A stretch of 64,000 nucleotides of DNA, taken from NCBI GenBank assembly GCA_016165875.1, contig JABBOT010000007.1, positions 13,423,806-13,487,805 on the forward strand. Direction: 5' to 3'. Both the position numbers and the translations under genes were made by a program. The DNA is from Acanthopleura granulata (lineage: Eukaryota > Mollusca > Polyplacophora > Chitonida > Chitonidae). The notes beneath the pieces were generated by a model. The model was not told the DNA's origin. It made no database searches and saw only the letters and a list, made by a program, of their open reading frames with translations. This document shows positions 38,201-53,200 of the stretch, piece after piece (within the stretch, counting starts at the first letter, position 1; each line of letters begins with the position of its first letter).

Positions 38201-41200
38201 TTAGAGAAGACATTTGACACAAAGCAGGATCCGTAGGTTTATGAAATTAACTTTTGAGGACCTACTTTTACGGCCTGCAACTTTTCAGCATGTACCAACG
38301 GACTGTGGGGAGCGGACTGCCTAAAGTCGTGTGGTAACTGTTACAACGGGACTGTGTGTAACAGGACGTCAGGAGAATGCCCTGTTACTGAGGGGAATCC
38401 CCGATGTTCAGCTGGTTACGGGTACACAGACACAACGTGTCGTATTCGTGAGTACAAGCAAATGAAAGGCGAAGCCAAATTTTCCCAAACTTGTGTCCAC
38501 AAGGAGATTTTAAGAATATCACCTCTCTTTCCTCATAACGATTACTGGAAAACGAATAACAAATTATAGCAATGCACTGAAGACATATATGCAAGAGAAT
38601 CTCTACGTTTAATTAAATAAATAATGAAAATATTTTGTATGGCTTTAAGAAGCGATGGAAGAAGTGAATAAATAAAGTATCACCACATGTAACATACGCA
38701 CTAACAAACCTCGGACTTTGAACTGTTCAGCAAAAGTTTTGAGACTCCCAAAGGTATCTTAACCGCGAATATTAGTGAAGACTCAGGGTGTCAGTGACTT
38801 AACTGCACAAAATCACCACGAAAATGCAACACCCAAACTACTTTCTCCTGGTATTGTTTTCCCTTCAGCATGTGAGGCGGGGTTTTGGGGAGAAGACTGT
38901 AACAGAACATGTGATGAGCACTGTGTTGGTGGCTGTCGTGCCGAGACGGGACATTGTGAGGGAGGCTGTACGAATGGCTACACTGGACAGCTATGCCAGA
39001 AAGGTAATCGTATATTTACCTTCTGTAAATTTCACGTAAGCACACACGCGTACATTGTTACGTTAGGAAGTACCAATAGTCTTTGAAAATCTTCGGTACC
39101 GCGCTACTAGGACTTCAACCCGAGTATCCTGATTCAGAGACGGACGCTCTAAGCTCTCGGACATCAGGGTACAATCTTTCTTAGAGGACAAACAACAATA
39201 GTTTTATCTGAGCTTGTGTCATCTTTGATGAACGTACATAACAGACTGATTTGCACTAAACCATATAAACACGTAACAAAAGTCACATAAACGCAATTAA
39301 ATAGTTGCATGTAAGACAAAACGTGGGATAATTTGACAGGCCTTAAATGGGCTGCCATCTGCTGTGGCATGCCAGTGGACATGTGGCTACGAATTTAGCA
39401 TATACAACGATGTGTTTGTTTTTGATTATTTCTTTTTGTCGTTCATATGAAGACGCTGTATTCCATAAGCAAGGAAACATTTAACATGACCTCTACATTG
39501 CAATATGGTGAACTGGGAACGGGTGACGTCATAGCGGAAACAGATGCCTTCTCGGGTGATAGTAATATCGCTCCTGTGATTGGTTAATACAGATACGTTC
39601 GATTTTCCCTTTATGGGCGGTTTTGGTTACTTGGAACTGCGATATCTCGGTTATCCAACATCGCAAAAATAACATGAACTATGAACAGGATTCTTGATCG
39701 ATACATATATACATTTGGTCCAGTGTTATCTTTTCTTTTAAAAATGATATAAGGCCTTTGTATATGATCACAAAGTCCTCACATTTATATGGAAACCGGG
39801 GTGGTATGTTCATTTAAAATATCCGGAGCCTTTTGGCAGAAATAAAAATGTGGTGTGTAGGATTTACATCTCAAACTGAATAACGATATCTCGGTAACTG
39901 AGGGGTAGAAACAGCTAAAGCTGTTGCCCTCAATATTTTCTGGTGACCCTTAGTACACACCTGGTCTGCTAAACTTAAAGACCTAATAAATGCACACAAA
40001 ACACCAGGTATATACACATATACTTTCGCCGTTGTGATTTGGCTGAAATAAGACGGTAACAGTACATTGCATATGTTACACGTTTAGAAGCCATGGCCAA
40101 CCAAGTGTCATCATCGCCGGCAGACAAAATAGCAGGTGGCATTGTCGGGGGCCTTCTACTTGTGACAGTTGTTGTTGTGCTTGTCATCGTCCTTTACAGG
40201 TATTGTGTTTGTCACTCTCCAGTTTTTTGAACGCATTCATAGTTTATACGTAAGCTTTGCACACATCGGTGGTCTAAAGACCTGGCCATTAGCCAGAGTG
40301 GTCATGTGATTTCACTCAGTTGGAGAAAGAATCAATAGTATAGATTAAAAGGAATCGTAATAAAAATAAATTCTGTGAGATGTGGCTTACTCAGTGGCAA
40401 ACGTTACGTTTCTATCACTCTGAAAACACTTTGGCCGCTGTATTAGTGAAAATGTCCCACTTTCGGGCATTGTGCAAGCATTGGGCAAAGCATTTGTAGA
40501 TAATAATATATAAAACTATACGTATGGAGACAGAGAGACATATTAGATATATAAATATGCCACAGTCGGATCTTTTCTTTGTGGTGCTGAAATGAAATGA
40601 AGCAAAAATAATGCCAGAATGGGCCATAAATGATGTTCTTTATGTGCTGATTCGTCATAATATATGCACGTGCTTTTGCTCCTTTGCTTATTTCATGCCG
40701 TTTATTGTTGTCGACATTCCAACAAGGAGGCGCCGCTCGTCTACCAGCCATGACAAGAATCTAGGTTTCCCTATGAACCCCACAGAGAGACAGGACGGCC
40801 AATCTAAAGATATGGACACACTGCAAAACAGTGGTACATTTTATAAGTGATAACACAACCTACTGCATATTACAAAAAAGAATCTCAATGCCACATCATT
40901 TCTGAGCAAATAAGGTTCAACATTACAGTTAATTTTCAAGACGTCATGTACACTTTTTGGTGATATGATATTTAAGATGGCGTGTTTGAAATGCCTATTT
41001 AGTTGACAAAAAGCATTATTAAAGTTGATAAGCTGAATATGTTAAAAACTATTGTGTGTTGCTTTTGCACAACACCAAGCCTATATTTTGACCGCTGATG
41101 CTCCCATCAACAGGGCTGGAATCCGATGATGTACAAGGTGAGGTGAACGAAGTGGAAGCGACCCTAGCCTATGAGAATCCAATGGCAACTGTCGTTTCTA

Positions 41201-44200
41201 CGGACGAGTTTTGGGCATATTATCACAGAAAGAAGGCTTCTGATGGATTCGGTGCCGAATACGCTGTAAGCTTGAGGGGGTATAGAGCTGTAATAATTGA
41301 TGTGTCTCCTACATGTGTGATTTAATGAATCCAAGTCGTTTTATAGAGAATACCCAAGACCAAGCTCTAAACAAAACTTTTGCTCTAGTTTAGTTTAAAA
41401 AAAAACCGAAATATCAATTTCGATATGTAGCATATCATTTACTGAATACTGTATTGAGTAACTACAGTCAGCATTCTTTTTTAGTTCAAATCATAAATAT
41501 CGCCTCCCCTATGGTTAGAAATTTTAGGTTTTGATCTTCAATAATAGAGCAGTTAATAAGCTCTTGCGTAAAGATGGCTATCTCGTGACCTGAGGCCAGT
41601 TTCGTGAAGCACGCACAGTGCTAAGTAGCACTTTAATATATACAGATATGAATTACACTTAGCTGTTTGAACATACGCTGCCTTGGTAGCTACCATGAAA
41701 TACTACACAGTACATGGAGTAGAACCAGAGCACCGACCACAATGTGCCACTTGGCAAAAGATCTCACGTGTCAAGTGAATTCTGTCAATTTACCTCGGTT
41801 AGAGTTTTATTCTCGCTGCTCACGTAAGTGTTTAAAAAGTTAACAAGGTACACGACCCATAACATCTTGGTCTAAGCAGAATTATGTAAAAAAACTGAAG
41901 TGATGTAAAATGTAATTGAAAAACGTCACTGGTGTACAATTAGGGCCAACTTAATTTAAGCATGTTTCATTAACCTGACCCGAGAGAGATGGTGGATTAC
42001 AATCCAGCTCCTGTATGTGTTATTTAGGAGTTTGACAGTTATGTGGTGAAGGCCATTTCATACAACTGATCTCTCTAGCAGAAGACCAATACTTTTCCAC
42101 ATGGCCCAAAGCAATAGGCAGTGAAGTAAACAAAGGAATAAGAAATGTACCAATAAGGGGCCGGTTTATGACGTTTTTGTGATATGGCCCATAATGATCC
42201 TACTTGCAATGTCATATTACTTGCTGTAACAACATATCGTACCGCTTTTCTTTCCTTGGATAAAGTCTTGCCTTTATTCGTGTTTCTGTGGTAACCTTTT
42301 TTTTATAAAATCACTACAACCTTTTCAGAAATTTCCTGTCGGTCTACATGCAAAACACGAGGTGGCAGATCTACCGCACAACAAACTGAAGAGCCGGTAC
42401 AAAAATCTTGTAGCATGTGAGTGTTCTGTTATTTTTTTGCATGTTTGCCCCTATCTTTTCCATATCATTCAAGTGAATCTATCCAGACTTATCAGTAATG
42501 CAGATAAAGTTAAAACGACATGTTAGGAATTTGTGTTTAAAGTTGTGGTAATTATTTTAAGTAATAACAAAGACACACACACACCCTTAACCGCACACAA
42601 ACTGGAAAGAACTTGACTTTCTATTTGAGTTTGAAGTACCTGTCTTTGACATGCCTAACTTCTCAGGCTACATTGACCCAATATTTCAATTTTCAGACGA
42701 CCATTCTCGCGTGGTTCTGAAATCGTCGGAAACAAACGGAGAGTTGGATTATATAAACGCCTCGTACATTAATGTGAGTAGAGCACAGATCAAATGAGCA
42801 CCTCATATATTAGTGTTAGTAGAACACAGACATGAGGGCTATATCAACGCCTGGTATAAATAATGTGAGTAGAACAGAAACTGTCGGATTATATGAACGC
42901 CTCTTACATTAATGTGAGTAGAAGACAGACATGCGGTCTATATCAGTGCCTTGTATATTAATGTGAGTAGAACAGAGACTGTCGGACTATATCAACGCTT
43001 CGTATAAATAATGTGATTAGAACACAGACTGTCTGAATATATCAGGGTTTTGTATATTAATGTGAGTAGTACATGTACACAGATTGTCAAACTGAATCAG
43101 CGTTCCGCATAATTAATGTGAGTAGAACTGTTGGTATATATCAACGTCTCTCATACATGTATTAATTTGAGTAGAACGCAATCAGACAGCAGGATTACAT
43201 CAATGTCCTCACAGTATGTTAATAATATACGCAGCGCGAAGACCGAGAAACCTCTCAGTAACATGGCCGCTGTCAATTCAAGATCAGGTCAACCTGGCTT
43301 CCTGTCCGGGCGTTGACAGATCTGCCAATAATGTACATATGGTTGGGGGATTCCCCAAGCCTCTGTCCCTTTTTTCCTCAACAATAATTGTGGCCACAGT
43401 CGTACATGTGAAATATTCTTGAGCACGGGGTAAAACACCAATAAAATGAATCAGTGAGTAAATAAATAGTATTATGTGTCAAGGGCAGCCATGTTTTGAC
43501 CTTAATGCACATTTTGCAGAACCTATATGCATACATCTGGTGCCCTGTAATACTAAAGAAAGTCGACTGGAAACATCTACTTGTGCAATGAAATCGTTAT
43601 GTTGTTGTATACTTACACAAATATTGTTTTATTGCAGTCTAACCGATTAACACTGTTTTTCAAAATGGGATATGGATGAAATCTGACAAACCATTAGCAT
43701 TTCCCAAACAAGAACTTTTTTTAATAATCACTGCTCAGATGTTATGTTTATGAGTGTAATGTTTATCTTTGTGATGTTCTCAACACAGGGATACGAGAAA
43801 ACAAAGAAGTTCATCGCTTCCCAAGGTCAGTATATTATCCACGGGTGGAGGTTTGACCTGCATACTTTATGTAAAGCCGTCCATAAAAAAGCAAAGAAAT
43901 ACATCTGCATGTGGTGAAGAAAAAAAAGCTACAACGGAATACCCTATAGGCTTGGTATTTGCTGCTTCAAGTGTCTAGAATTATGGCTATAAATCATGTA
44001 ATTGTCTGGGCGACAGTTGTGTGTGGGATGCGTTAGCGATAAGGAGGCCACGAGTTTGAACCGAGCTCCAGATGGTTCCGCAACAACCTTTGGTCAGGAG
44101 TTTTCTCAACTGCCCGAAAAGGAGGGGTTGTTTCTTCTTGTCTACTTTCTATCACCCATACAACGTTAGCCTACATCTGAAGGCGCCCTGAAAGGAATTA

Positions 44201-47200
44201 TTGTCGCGCGCTGCGCAAAACACCAACAAAACAAAGCAATAGTAACGTAGTTTTAATTAAGTAAAACTCTTTTGCTGTTCAGACAACTTTAGAGACAAAT
44301 GGTCGCCCAGAATTTGGATTTTTAACCCAATTGTGATTGCTACGTCTTAATGAAGTTTTGAAGTTCGTTTATAAACTACATCAATTGCGCTGAAATTAAA
44401 AATACTCATTCAGTTTGTAGCTCGTACTAGCCCGGAGAAGTCCTACTATTATTGGACTTCAACACCAAGAGAGCGGATCATTTTGCCACATTAATATTCA
44501 ACCGAAACGACCCAAAGGATATCTCCAGGCGTTCGGGATCAGTCAATATTGTCTTCACAAACTCGGATAATTTCGAATTTTGATACACATAGATACATGC
44601 AGAGTACAGCGGCTTAGACAGTATTGAGAAAAGATTAACAATAATCTTCTCATTAAACTATGAGTCAAAAACGTGTGTCTGTTCGACGTTTAACACCGCC
44701 ACAACAACATTGAATTCACAGCCACCACCACCACCCCTTTTGAATATTGTGGCAGACTTTTGAGTTTTTAGTTTTTTCCTATTTTTAAACATTCACTTAA
44801 CGTTAAATGCTGGTTGTGGGATTAACGAAAAGTTTGTAGCTTTTACTGTTCAAGAAAAATACCTAATACTCACGTCAGTTTGAAATAACGCAGAAATACC
44901 TATTTGGGCGACCATTTCCCTTTAAGAAAATATTTTAATGTTTTGAGGAAAAAAATAACTGGATTCTAGAATTAGTCTCCGTGTTTGGTGAAATACGCTC
45001 CAAGCGTTCAGTTGTCCCTCAAATTCCTTTGAACTTTCGGTGTTTTATATTTAAACTGAAGGGCATATTATCTTGTTTTAGATAAAACTAGATATATACT
45101 GTGGTTATGTATGCCAGTATGGTAGTGCATGTACCAGTGACTTGCAATTCTTGGTGCAGATCTACGGATTACTAGCGTTTTGCTGTTTTATATTTGTGAA
45201 AGGTCCAACCGACCCCATCATAAACGACTTTATGCGCATGCTTTGGGAACAGAACGTTGGCACGGTTGTCATGTTGACAAACTTGGTTGAGGACACAAAG
45301 GTACGTAGTGTATACAGGTATTGTACACACCAAATATTAATATACAAGTGAAAGTTGAAATGTCATTTTGTCTTATGCAATAAATGTAAGCATTTCACTT
45401 GCAAACCGTATTTATGTCGAAAATGTATAAGACATACACTGGCATGCCGGGGACAAAAATCGGTGGACATACAGTGGATCTCACACGAATGGTCATTGCA
45501 TACGAAAGTTATGAAACGAGTGTCATACTTTCCTATGCGATGGCCACAAGTCTGAGATTATGTTTATCACACAAATGAAATGGGAATTTTACGAGAAAAG
45601 AACAACAAAATCACATAACATCTGAGTGATTTCACGACAAAACAGTATGCGCTCGCATGTGTTCTATCACTACTTAAACAGTGAATGTGTGCCCCTTCAG
45701 CAGTAAAATAATTCAGCAAAAAACCTTGATGTATCTGGGGAATATATTTTATATGCATAATCGGATTTAAGAATATGCCAAGGTGTTAAAGAAAGAATCA
45801 TTTTAAATTGCGAATTAGATGAATTATTCGCACCTCTCTCTCTGCCAGCGTTGCTTGATTGAAACGATGAAACTGTTCGCCAGAAAAAGGAGAACATTAT
45901 GTGAATTCCGCCATGCGCAGGACTGTTTCAACATCTTGATGGTGTTGTTTTTCAAGTTGAAAATTGTTTTGTGATGGTCTCAATACAGTTCACATAAGCG
46001 CTCAGCATTTTACCGAGAGGCTGCGGTGATGATCGCTGCAGAGCTGACCTAGATTTACGGGACAGAGAGCTTCTGTTTTGTTTTTATCTCAAAGTTGACG
46101 GAGAATTTGCATTCAGTTACTGACAACCGTTTGTGCTGACAGCTATTTATGCGATTCTAGGTGTTAACCGGTATGACGTTTTGTGGCATGAAATTTACAT
46201 CTTTTAGTTCAGAGTAAGTTACAACGCTGTCATTCAGGTCTTGAATGAGATAGGAAACGTTTACGGGAACTTTGCCTATGATATTATATGGTCAATGAGA
46301 CGTTTACTTAATGAGATAACAACTGACGTAATCGCCTTTTCATCACTGTGAACCTGTTATCTTACCCATGCAACTGATCGCCTAAAATAAGGCAAGGGTG
46401 TTGTGTTTGCTGCTAATTCAAAAAATGTGTTTGAACGGCAAAAGTCCTCTGCAAAAAAGAAAAAAAAAATTCTCTGTCGTTTGTTTCATGTCTCCGCAGC
46501 GGAGCTGGTCGAGAGGTAAATTGAAACATTCCATAACTTTGAATGGTATAATGTTTCACCGACAGTTTTCTCTCAAAGTACATTTCAAATAGTTGCTCTC
46601 CTCCATTTATCAGTTTTGAACAACAACCCTGTCTGTAATGGTGAAAAAAGTACCTATAGGTTGACGTGACGTAACGCGTAGGATTTTGATTTTCGGACGC
46701 TTTGTAGCCAATCAAATGTTATGTACCTAGGGTAATATGAAAAATCTGTCATGGGCTGCCAATGTGATAAATAAATATATGATTCGTATTTGCAAACTTA
46801 TTGTACTTTACCACCCTTTAGAAAAAGTGCAACCAATACTGGCCGACCGAGGGTTCCACAGAGTTTGGTGTGATTAAAGTTACCTTGCTGGATGAGAAGA
46901 CATACGCTAACTACACTATCAGGACTCTGCAGTTGGGCAACAGCACGGTAAGCCTATCAAACTGGCATCTGAGTGCTGGGTTTAACTATAGACTTTATGC
47001 CGCGTTGGCACAAAGGTATGAACTAGAGTAAATCATACTATTAACACTAAAAACCATGTTATCAGTTATTCAGAGAAAAAAGTAGAAAAGTAACAGAATA
47101 TCCTATTGGGCAAACAAACAGGCATTGACTTATTAATTCCTCAATTACATAATACCTTTCACATGTCATCGGTCAGATGTTTTTGTCGTGTAGTTATGCC

Positions 47201-50200
47201 AAACAGAGTCGTAACGAGTTACATACAATCATCCTGAAAGTCTAACCAGCGGCTGATGGATTCAAGCACAGGGCCTAGTACACAAGAGCAGGTTTTCTGA
47301 ACCGACGCAGACCTCACTCCTGTTTTGTCTGATCAGGTGTATATCCACTCATGCCTTCCGCTGTCATGTATTTACAGAAGAACAAGCCCAAGATTCTCAA
47401 GCATTTCCACTTTACGGCCTGGCCTGACCATGGCGCACCGTCCGACGCCTGCGTGCTTCTCGACTTCCGGGACAAGGTTCTGGATTACAAGTCGAACTTA
47501 TCTGGACCAATCGTCGTCCATTGCAGGTGTGTATTCATACAGTGTACTCGATCTCAACGATAAAATCCATCAAATCGTTTGACTGAATGCTTGATTTATT
47601 TATACCATTGGTATTTTACGCAGTCGTCAAGAATACTTCACTTATATGACTGTGAGCAAATAAGACAGAGCCTGGTGGAAACCCATGACCATCCGCAGGT
47701 TTACAGGGTGCGAAACTATGTGCTCCCCTGTTTATGCTGGGTTAGCGCACATAACGCCTTGATTCCAGATTACACTCATATCTACTTGTAAGGCAACTGA
47801 GCAGGAGGCCGGTTTCTCATACCTCCATATTTGTACTGATTCTTTACACCTGAAAAGTTGTGACCAGTGCATTGGGGTGCATATAAACGCTGCCTCCTTT
47901 TTCATTTTTATTGGTGAAGACTTTTTGATTGACGTACAACTTTGCAACGATATACTGTAATATGCTAGTAAAAACTGAATTGTGAAACAGAAGGCAGCTT
48001 GTGATTGTGGGGCGCGACGTTGACCACTGAAATATGTTTGTTGGGTAACAGCGCTGGAATCGGCCGAACGGGGACGTTAATAGCCCTAGACTACCTGATC
48101 AACCAGGCTAAGGAGGAGGGAGTGGTGGATGTGCCGGCTTGTGTAGAACTTCTCAGGGAACAACGAGTTAATATGGTGCAGACACAGGTACATTAAACGC
48201 ATGCACATTTAAACTTCATTTTTGCAATTTTCGAGGTGTAGACAACATCTGAACCAAGTATTTATTGTGCCAAATAGATGTTACAACCTTTTGAACTGTC
48301 TGGCGTGGTAACAACTGCTTAGGTAGAACAAGCAATAGTGGCAGCAGCTCTCCTCTGTAGGAACTCTCCGGTGGATCTCTGTAACGTTTTGGCCGCTCAG
48401 CAAGATATTTTGACTTCTCACCTGATCGGTGAAGTCTTTATACATGTAGATAATTGATTTGTATCGTTTAAAATGCTTTTCGATATATTTTTAAGATTTT
48501 TTAACACATGAGGTGTTACTAAGAAACGCGATTTATTACAATTACCGATAAAAACCAATCCAAACTCCACACTGGCATTACTTTCATGTCCGCTTCTGAT
48601 ATGCACTTATGTATAAGCAGGCACTAAGAGGACTTACACAGCAGTGACGTTGACGATCTCTGTGAATTTCAGTTTTAATATTCAAATGTTTAACTAATAT
48701 GAATAAGAGTTGGGCATTTCGGGCTGTCAGCCGTGGCGCTGCTAGAACTTCAAGCAACGGGGGAGGCACTTGCTGTTAGAGTCCTCATTCTCTTTCGCTT
48801 AATTTTACAAGAAAGTACTTTAGTAGGCAGAGTCTGTAAGAACTTTTTAGGTAGCTGCCCAGGCAACGTGAGGATATAGGTTTCAGGAAGGCGCCTCTAT
48901 TTCCATTTCCTCTCTGTCAACAAGTCGTCAAACACCATTCAAGGAAAGTTTTAGTAAATTGACATCAATTATCCTCAGTATGCAATGAAAACCGGGCAGA
49001 AACGAAACATGTCTTTACCTATGTTTTAAATGTACAGGGTTTTTTTTATTTCATTTATTTCTTATTTCATTTCAAGTTTTAAAAATCGATTTATTTTGCC
49101 ACAACCAGGAACAGTATGAGTTTCTACACGAAGCTCTGGCAGAAGCCTTGAAACTGAGGGACAGCTCCATTCCATCTGTGGACTTTCCCACGGTGTACTC
49201 TGACCTTTGCTCCGTCGATCCCGTGACAGGACAACCCAAGATGGCGGCACAGTTTAAGGTCATTTAAATGATTCGACATATTATATCTATCTATTCTAAA
49301 ATATGACATCTCATACCTTTTGTGTTTGCTACATAAGCAACAGTTCGTAAAAGTGATGTTTCACAGATTTACTGGTTAGATTGATGTACGTCACTTAGAA
49401 AGTGGTTCAGTTAACACCGTTACTGTGACTATATCGTTCCCGATCGTCCGATGATTAATGCACGCTCGTTGTAAAAAGTCCAGCGATCATATTGTTGTAG
49501 GAAGCCAGTCTACCAATTGGTCTATATGATGGACCCTGTGGTCGTTCGTTCGAAATCTCTAGTTATTGTAGACATTCCACAGCAAGAGAATATTAGTCAT
49601 TAAGATTTTAACAGGCAGGCGAAGTGTGTACGAGACTCAGTAGGGTCATAGCGTGTAATACACTCTGGTTAAAATCTTAATCAAGAATTTATTATCCCAC
49701 AAGGCTTTCAGCTCCAAGATCTTTCACTGGTAGGCCTGCCTACCTTAAAGCTGAAACATATAATTTAATAAGCTTAGGCTGTACTTCATCACTAACACAA
49801 CAATTTTCACACAATAATCCTTTGTCCCCAAGTAAATAAAAATTGGCAATTCTCTCTTGGTACGAATTTGACGAATAAACAAAGTGTTAGAATATTTACG
49901 ATTCTGGTATTCCTGGAAGTTACACTGGCTCTTCAACGTCAGCTGAGAGTCAGTGGATGGGAGGAGAGTTTAATACTGAGACCACTTGTTTTATCGGCGA
50001 TTGTGTAGAAGACAATGGAAATGAATTTGTGTTTAAATATTGCTGGAAATGGATTCAACGAGCTGCTGAATATATTGGAGAGTTCAAAGTGGACGAAATA
50101 TTGTGAGCACTGCATCGAATATGGCGTTCCACATCAAAACTTTTCCACGTTGTTGATACGCTGACAAATCGGCCTCAGGAGAATTTCTTAATCAGATCTG

Positions 50201-53200
50201 ACTGTAATGAATTTATTGCTGGTGGAGAGTTTGTTTGGGAAAGATTGATTGTACATGTTAAACATGCGGATTATTGCTACAGTATACGTTTTAGTTCGAG
50301 TTGTTTGCCTGTTTCGCCCTTAAATTATCCTGTTTCTCAGTAAAGCGTAGTTCTCAAGTAAAAATATTTCTGTTACACGTTGGTGTTAAAAATCACAAAA
50401 CAAATGGAATTCAATATTTTTAGAGAAAGAAATCGGTAGATGCTAAATGGTTGGTTGATTATAATAATGACATAACTACTTTACCTTGCATCGTGCAGAT
50501 TCTGCAGGAGGTGACGCCCAAACTCGACGAAACTACCCACAAGTCTGCTCATTTGAGCGAAAATTTATCCAAGAACAGAAACAACAGGATCTTAGCAGGT
50601 TAGACAAAGAAGTCTTACGAGCACTTCGTTCATCTTTGGTGAGCACGCCAGATATATAAAATAGGCAAAAAATGTATTCATGCTTTATTTATTCCGACAA
50701 TAAGTGTAATAAAACAACGAGCTTATCTGACTCATTCGTTTTCAGGCTGTACAATATTCTTCACTGATCATTAATGGCATTTCATGACTTTCGTCAGTTG
50801 ACAGGTGCAGACCGTATCTGTCCACACCAGTGGATGGCTGTAACGACTACATCAACGCTGTCTTCCTTCCGGTGAGATATAGTATGCTCTTGTTGCTGGA
50901 AAACAGCTTTAGTTTGGCTAACGCTCTATTTCCATGCATTTCGTGACATATATCTTATCTGTTGTAGGGGTACAGAGAGAAGAGAGGCTTTGTCCTGACC
51001 CAGACGCCTCTGCCGACCACAGTGGTGGACTTTTGGCGACTGGTGTACGACCACGGCGTCACTACCATCGTAATGCTAGACCACGCCGACACAAGGGATA
51101 AGGTTAGCCTAGCCTTGGCTGTTGTTACAGAAATTTCTTGTAAACATAATTGAAAAACTACGAATATTTCTGTTGTATCTATATAGGGTCACTTGATGCT
51201 CGAGTTAAGCAAAACTCCTGTATTATGTGTTATGAAATAAAGGAGAGTTAGGGACCAGCTTTGATATATTCATCCGATTAAGATGTGGGGGACGAGATTT
51301 CTGATGTCAGAACTGCATAAATAGAGAGACGTTTGTCCCTGTGGTATGTGATAGCTGTCATGTTCGCTGTGACTAGAACCCTGAGCGATTTCACGACACT
51401 GTACTGAAGAGTTACGAGATATAATTATCCGCAACTGAGTAGACAATATTAATGACTTTCTCTTCAAGATAATACCGATTGAATAGATACGAGTTACATT
51501 TAGTTTTTAAGGTAATTTGTTTTTCCACGGTGGGGCATTTCTTCTGTTCATTATGACGTCGATAAACAGAAAAGAACTTTAAGGAACGCGAGCTGGCCTG
51601 CTTCTGTGATTGCCTGCACCAGTCATCGAGCATTGAGGTACCTAAGTGGAGGTATCATATAAAACAAGTTGACCATACTTTTTATGTACTTGTGATATAA
51701 TATACCCTCCAGCGTGAAATCAAGAACAAAAAGTAAGAGTTGCAGTACGTGTGCAGGCATAATGGCCAGAAACCTGTGCAAGATACCAAGATGTATCATA
51801 AACACCACCATTGACCTGCATGGGGATCGAAATTTGGATTCATTTAGAATCCTTTTAGAATCTTAAAAGGCGGATAGGAGCCTGCGTGGCCGAAGTGATT
51901 ATGACGGTAGCCTAGCACAATTACAGTCTCACAGTCGTCCCTGTGAATTCAAGCCAAGCTCATTGTGACTTCCTCACTGGTCGGAAGTGCCAGCAACATT
52001 CAAATGGTCGTGGGTTTCCCCGGGTTCTGCTCGGTTTCCCCCGGCCACATTGCTGGCCGCAAACGTATAAATGAAACATTCTAAACTACGTCGTAAAACA
52101 CCAATAAATGAATATGATGACAGCCCTGACAGTATAAATGAAGTAGATCAGACATACCGGGTATATTTGCCAAGCAACCAGTACGACCAGATCTGCATGC
52201 TTCGAAAGTTCATGTATAATTTCTGTTTAACAGAACGTGGGTATATATTGGACTGACCAAAAGGAGACTTTTGGTCCTTTTGAGGCCAAAGTTACAGACG
52301 TCGATCTGAGAGAAGACTTCTCTGCCTGGACTTACCAACTGACATTCAAAGACAAGGTAGTTTAAACTAAGCAATTTAATTTTATGTTTTAGATTATTGT
52401 TTCCGAAAATCAGGTGTCATTTATTAAGTGTTCACAGTTATAGTTCTTACCATTCAAAACACAATCACTATATTCAAAACATAATCACCATCATCAAAGG
52501 CGATTAATTTGGTTCACTGTCGAAGCACTGGCATTGTCGAAGCACTGTCATTGTCGAAGCACTGGGTGTTTCCTTCCCAAAGCACTGATTTCATGTTCTT
52601 TGCTGAAGCCTTGACAGTGAGCTTTCCCGAAAGGAGTAACTTTGTGCCTTAACCGAAGCATTGACGTTGTCTTTTGCCAAAACACCAAAGCACTCAAGCA
52701 CAGTGCCGTTGTTGGAACACACAACGAAGTTCTCGTACTGTGTCCTTGTCAAAGCATTGATCAGTCGTTGGCAAAACATAGTAGTAGCGGAGCACTGATT
52801 TTGCCAAGGCAATCACTGATAAATGTTTATCTCTTTTGGAGAAATTTTGATGCATATGTCTTTTCAGAAAGCGCATCAATCCATCAAACAGTTCCGCTAT
52901 CAGAAATGGCAGAAGAAACCCTCCCAAGAATCTATACCGTCATTTTTGACACTTCTCCAAAGCATAGAAATCTGGCAAAAGGAAAATCAAAATGCGCCCA
53001 TGCTGGTGCACTGCAGGTTAGTCAGTCAGCGTTGTAGACTAATTTTGAATTCACGGCGCATGTAATGCGATGTAGAGTTTGACTGGAACATTTACCTTCA
53101 GCTGAATGACTGGCCTTCCGGATTGTGATCTATTAAAGTTTTGTATTCCTATTCTTTTCTGAAAAATTGAAGTTCCACAATTCAAATTTAGCCAACACGC

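Noticed and set aside
50804..50871. Alternative acceptor CAG at 50802-50804 for exon 25
   Set aside because: It gives the wrong frame for YLSTPVDG. The TCGTCAG site before 50798 restores frame and the 74-nt length of locus A.
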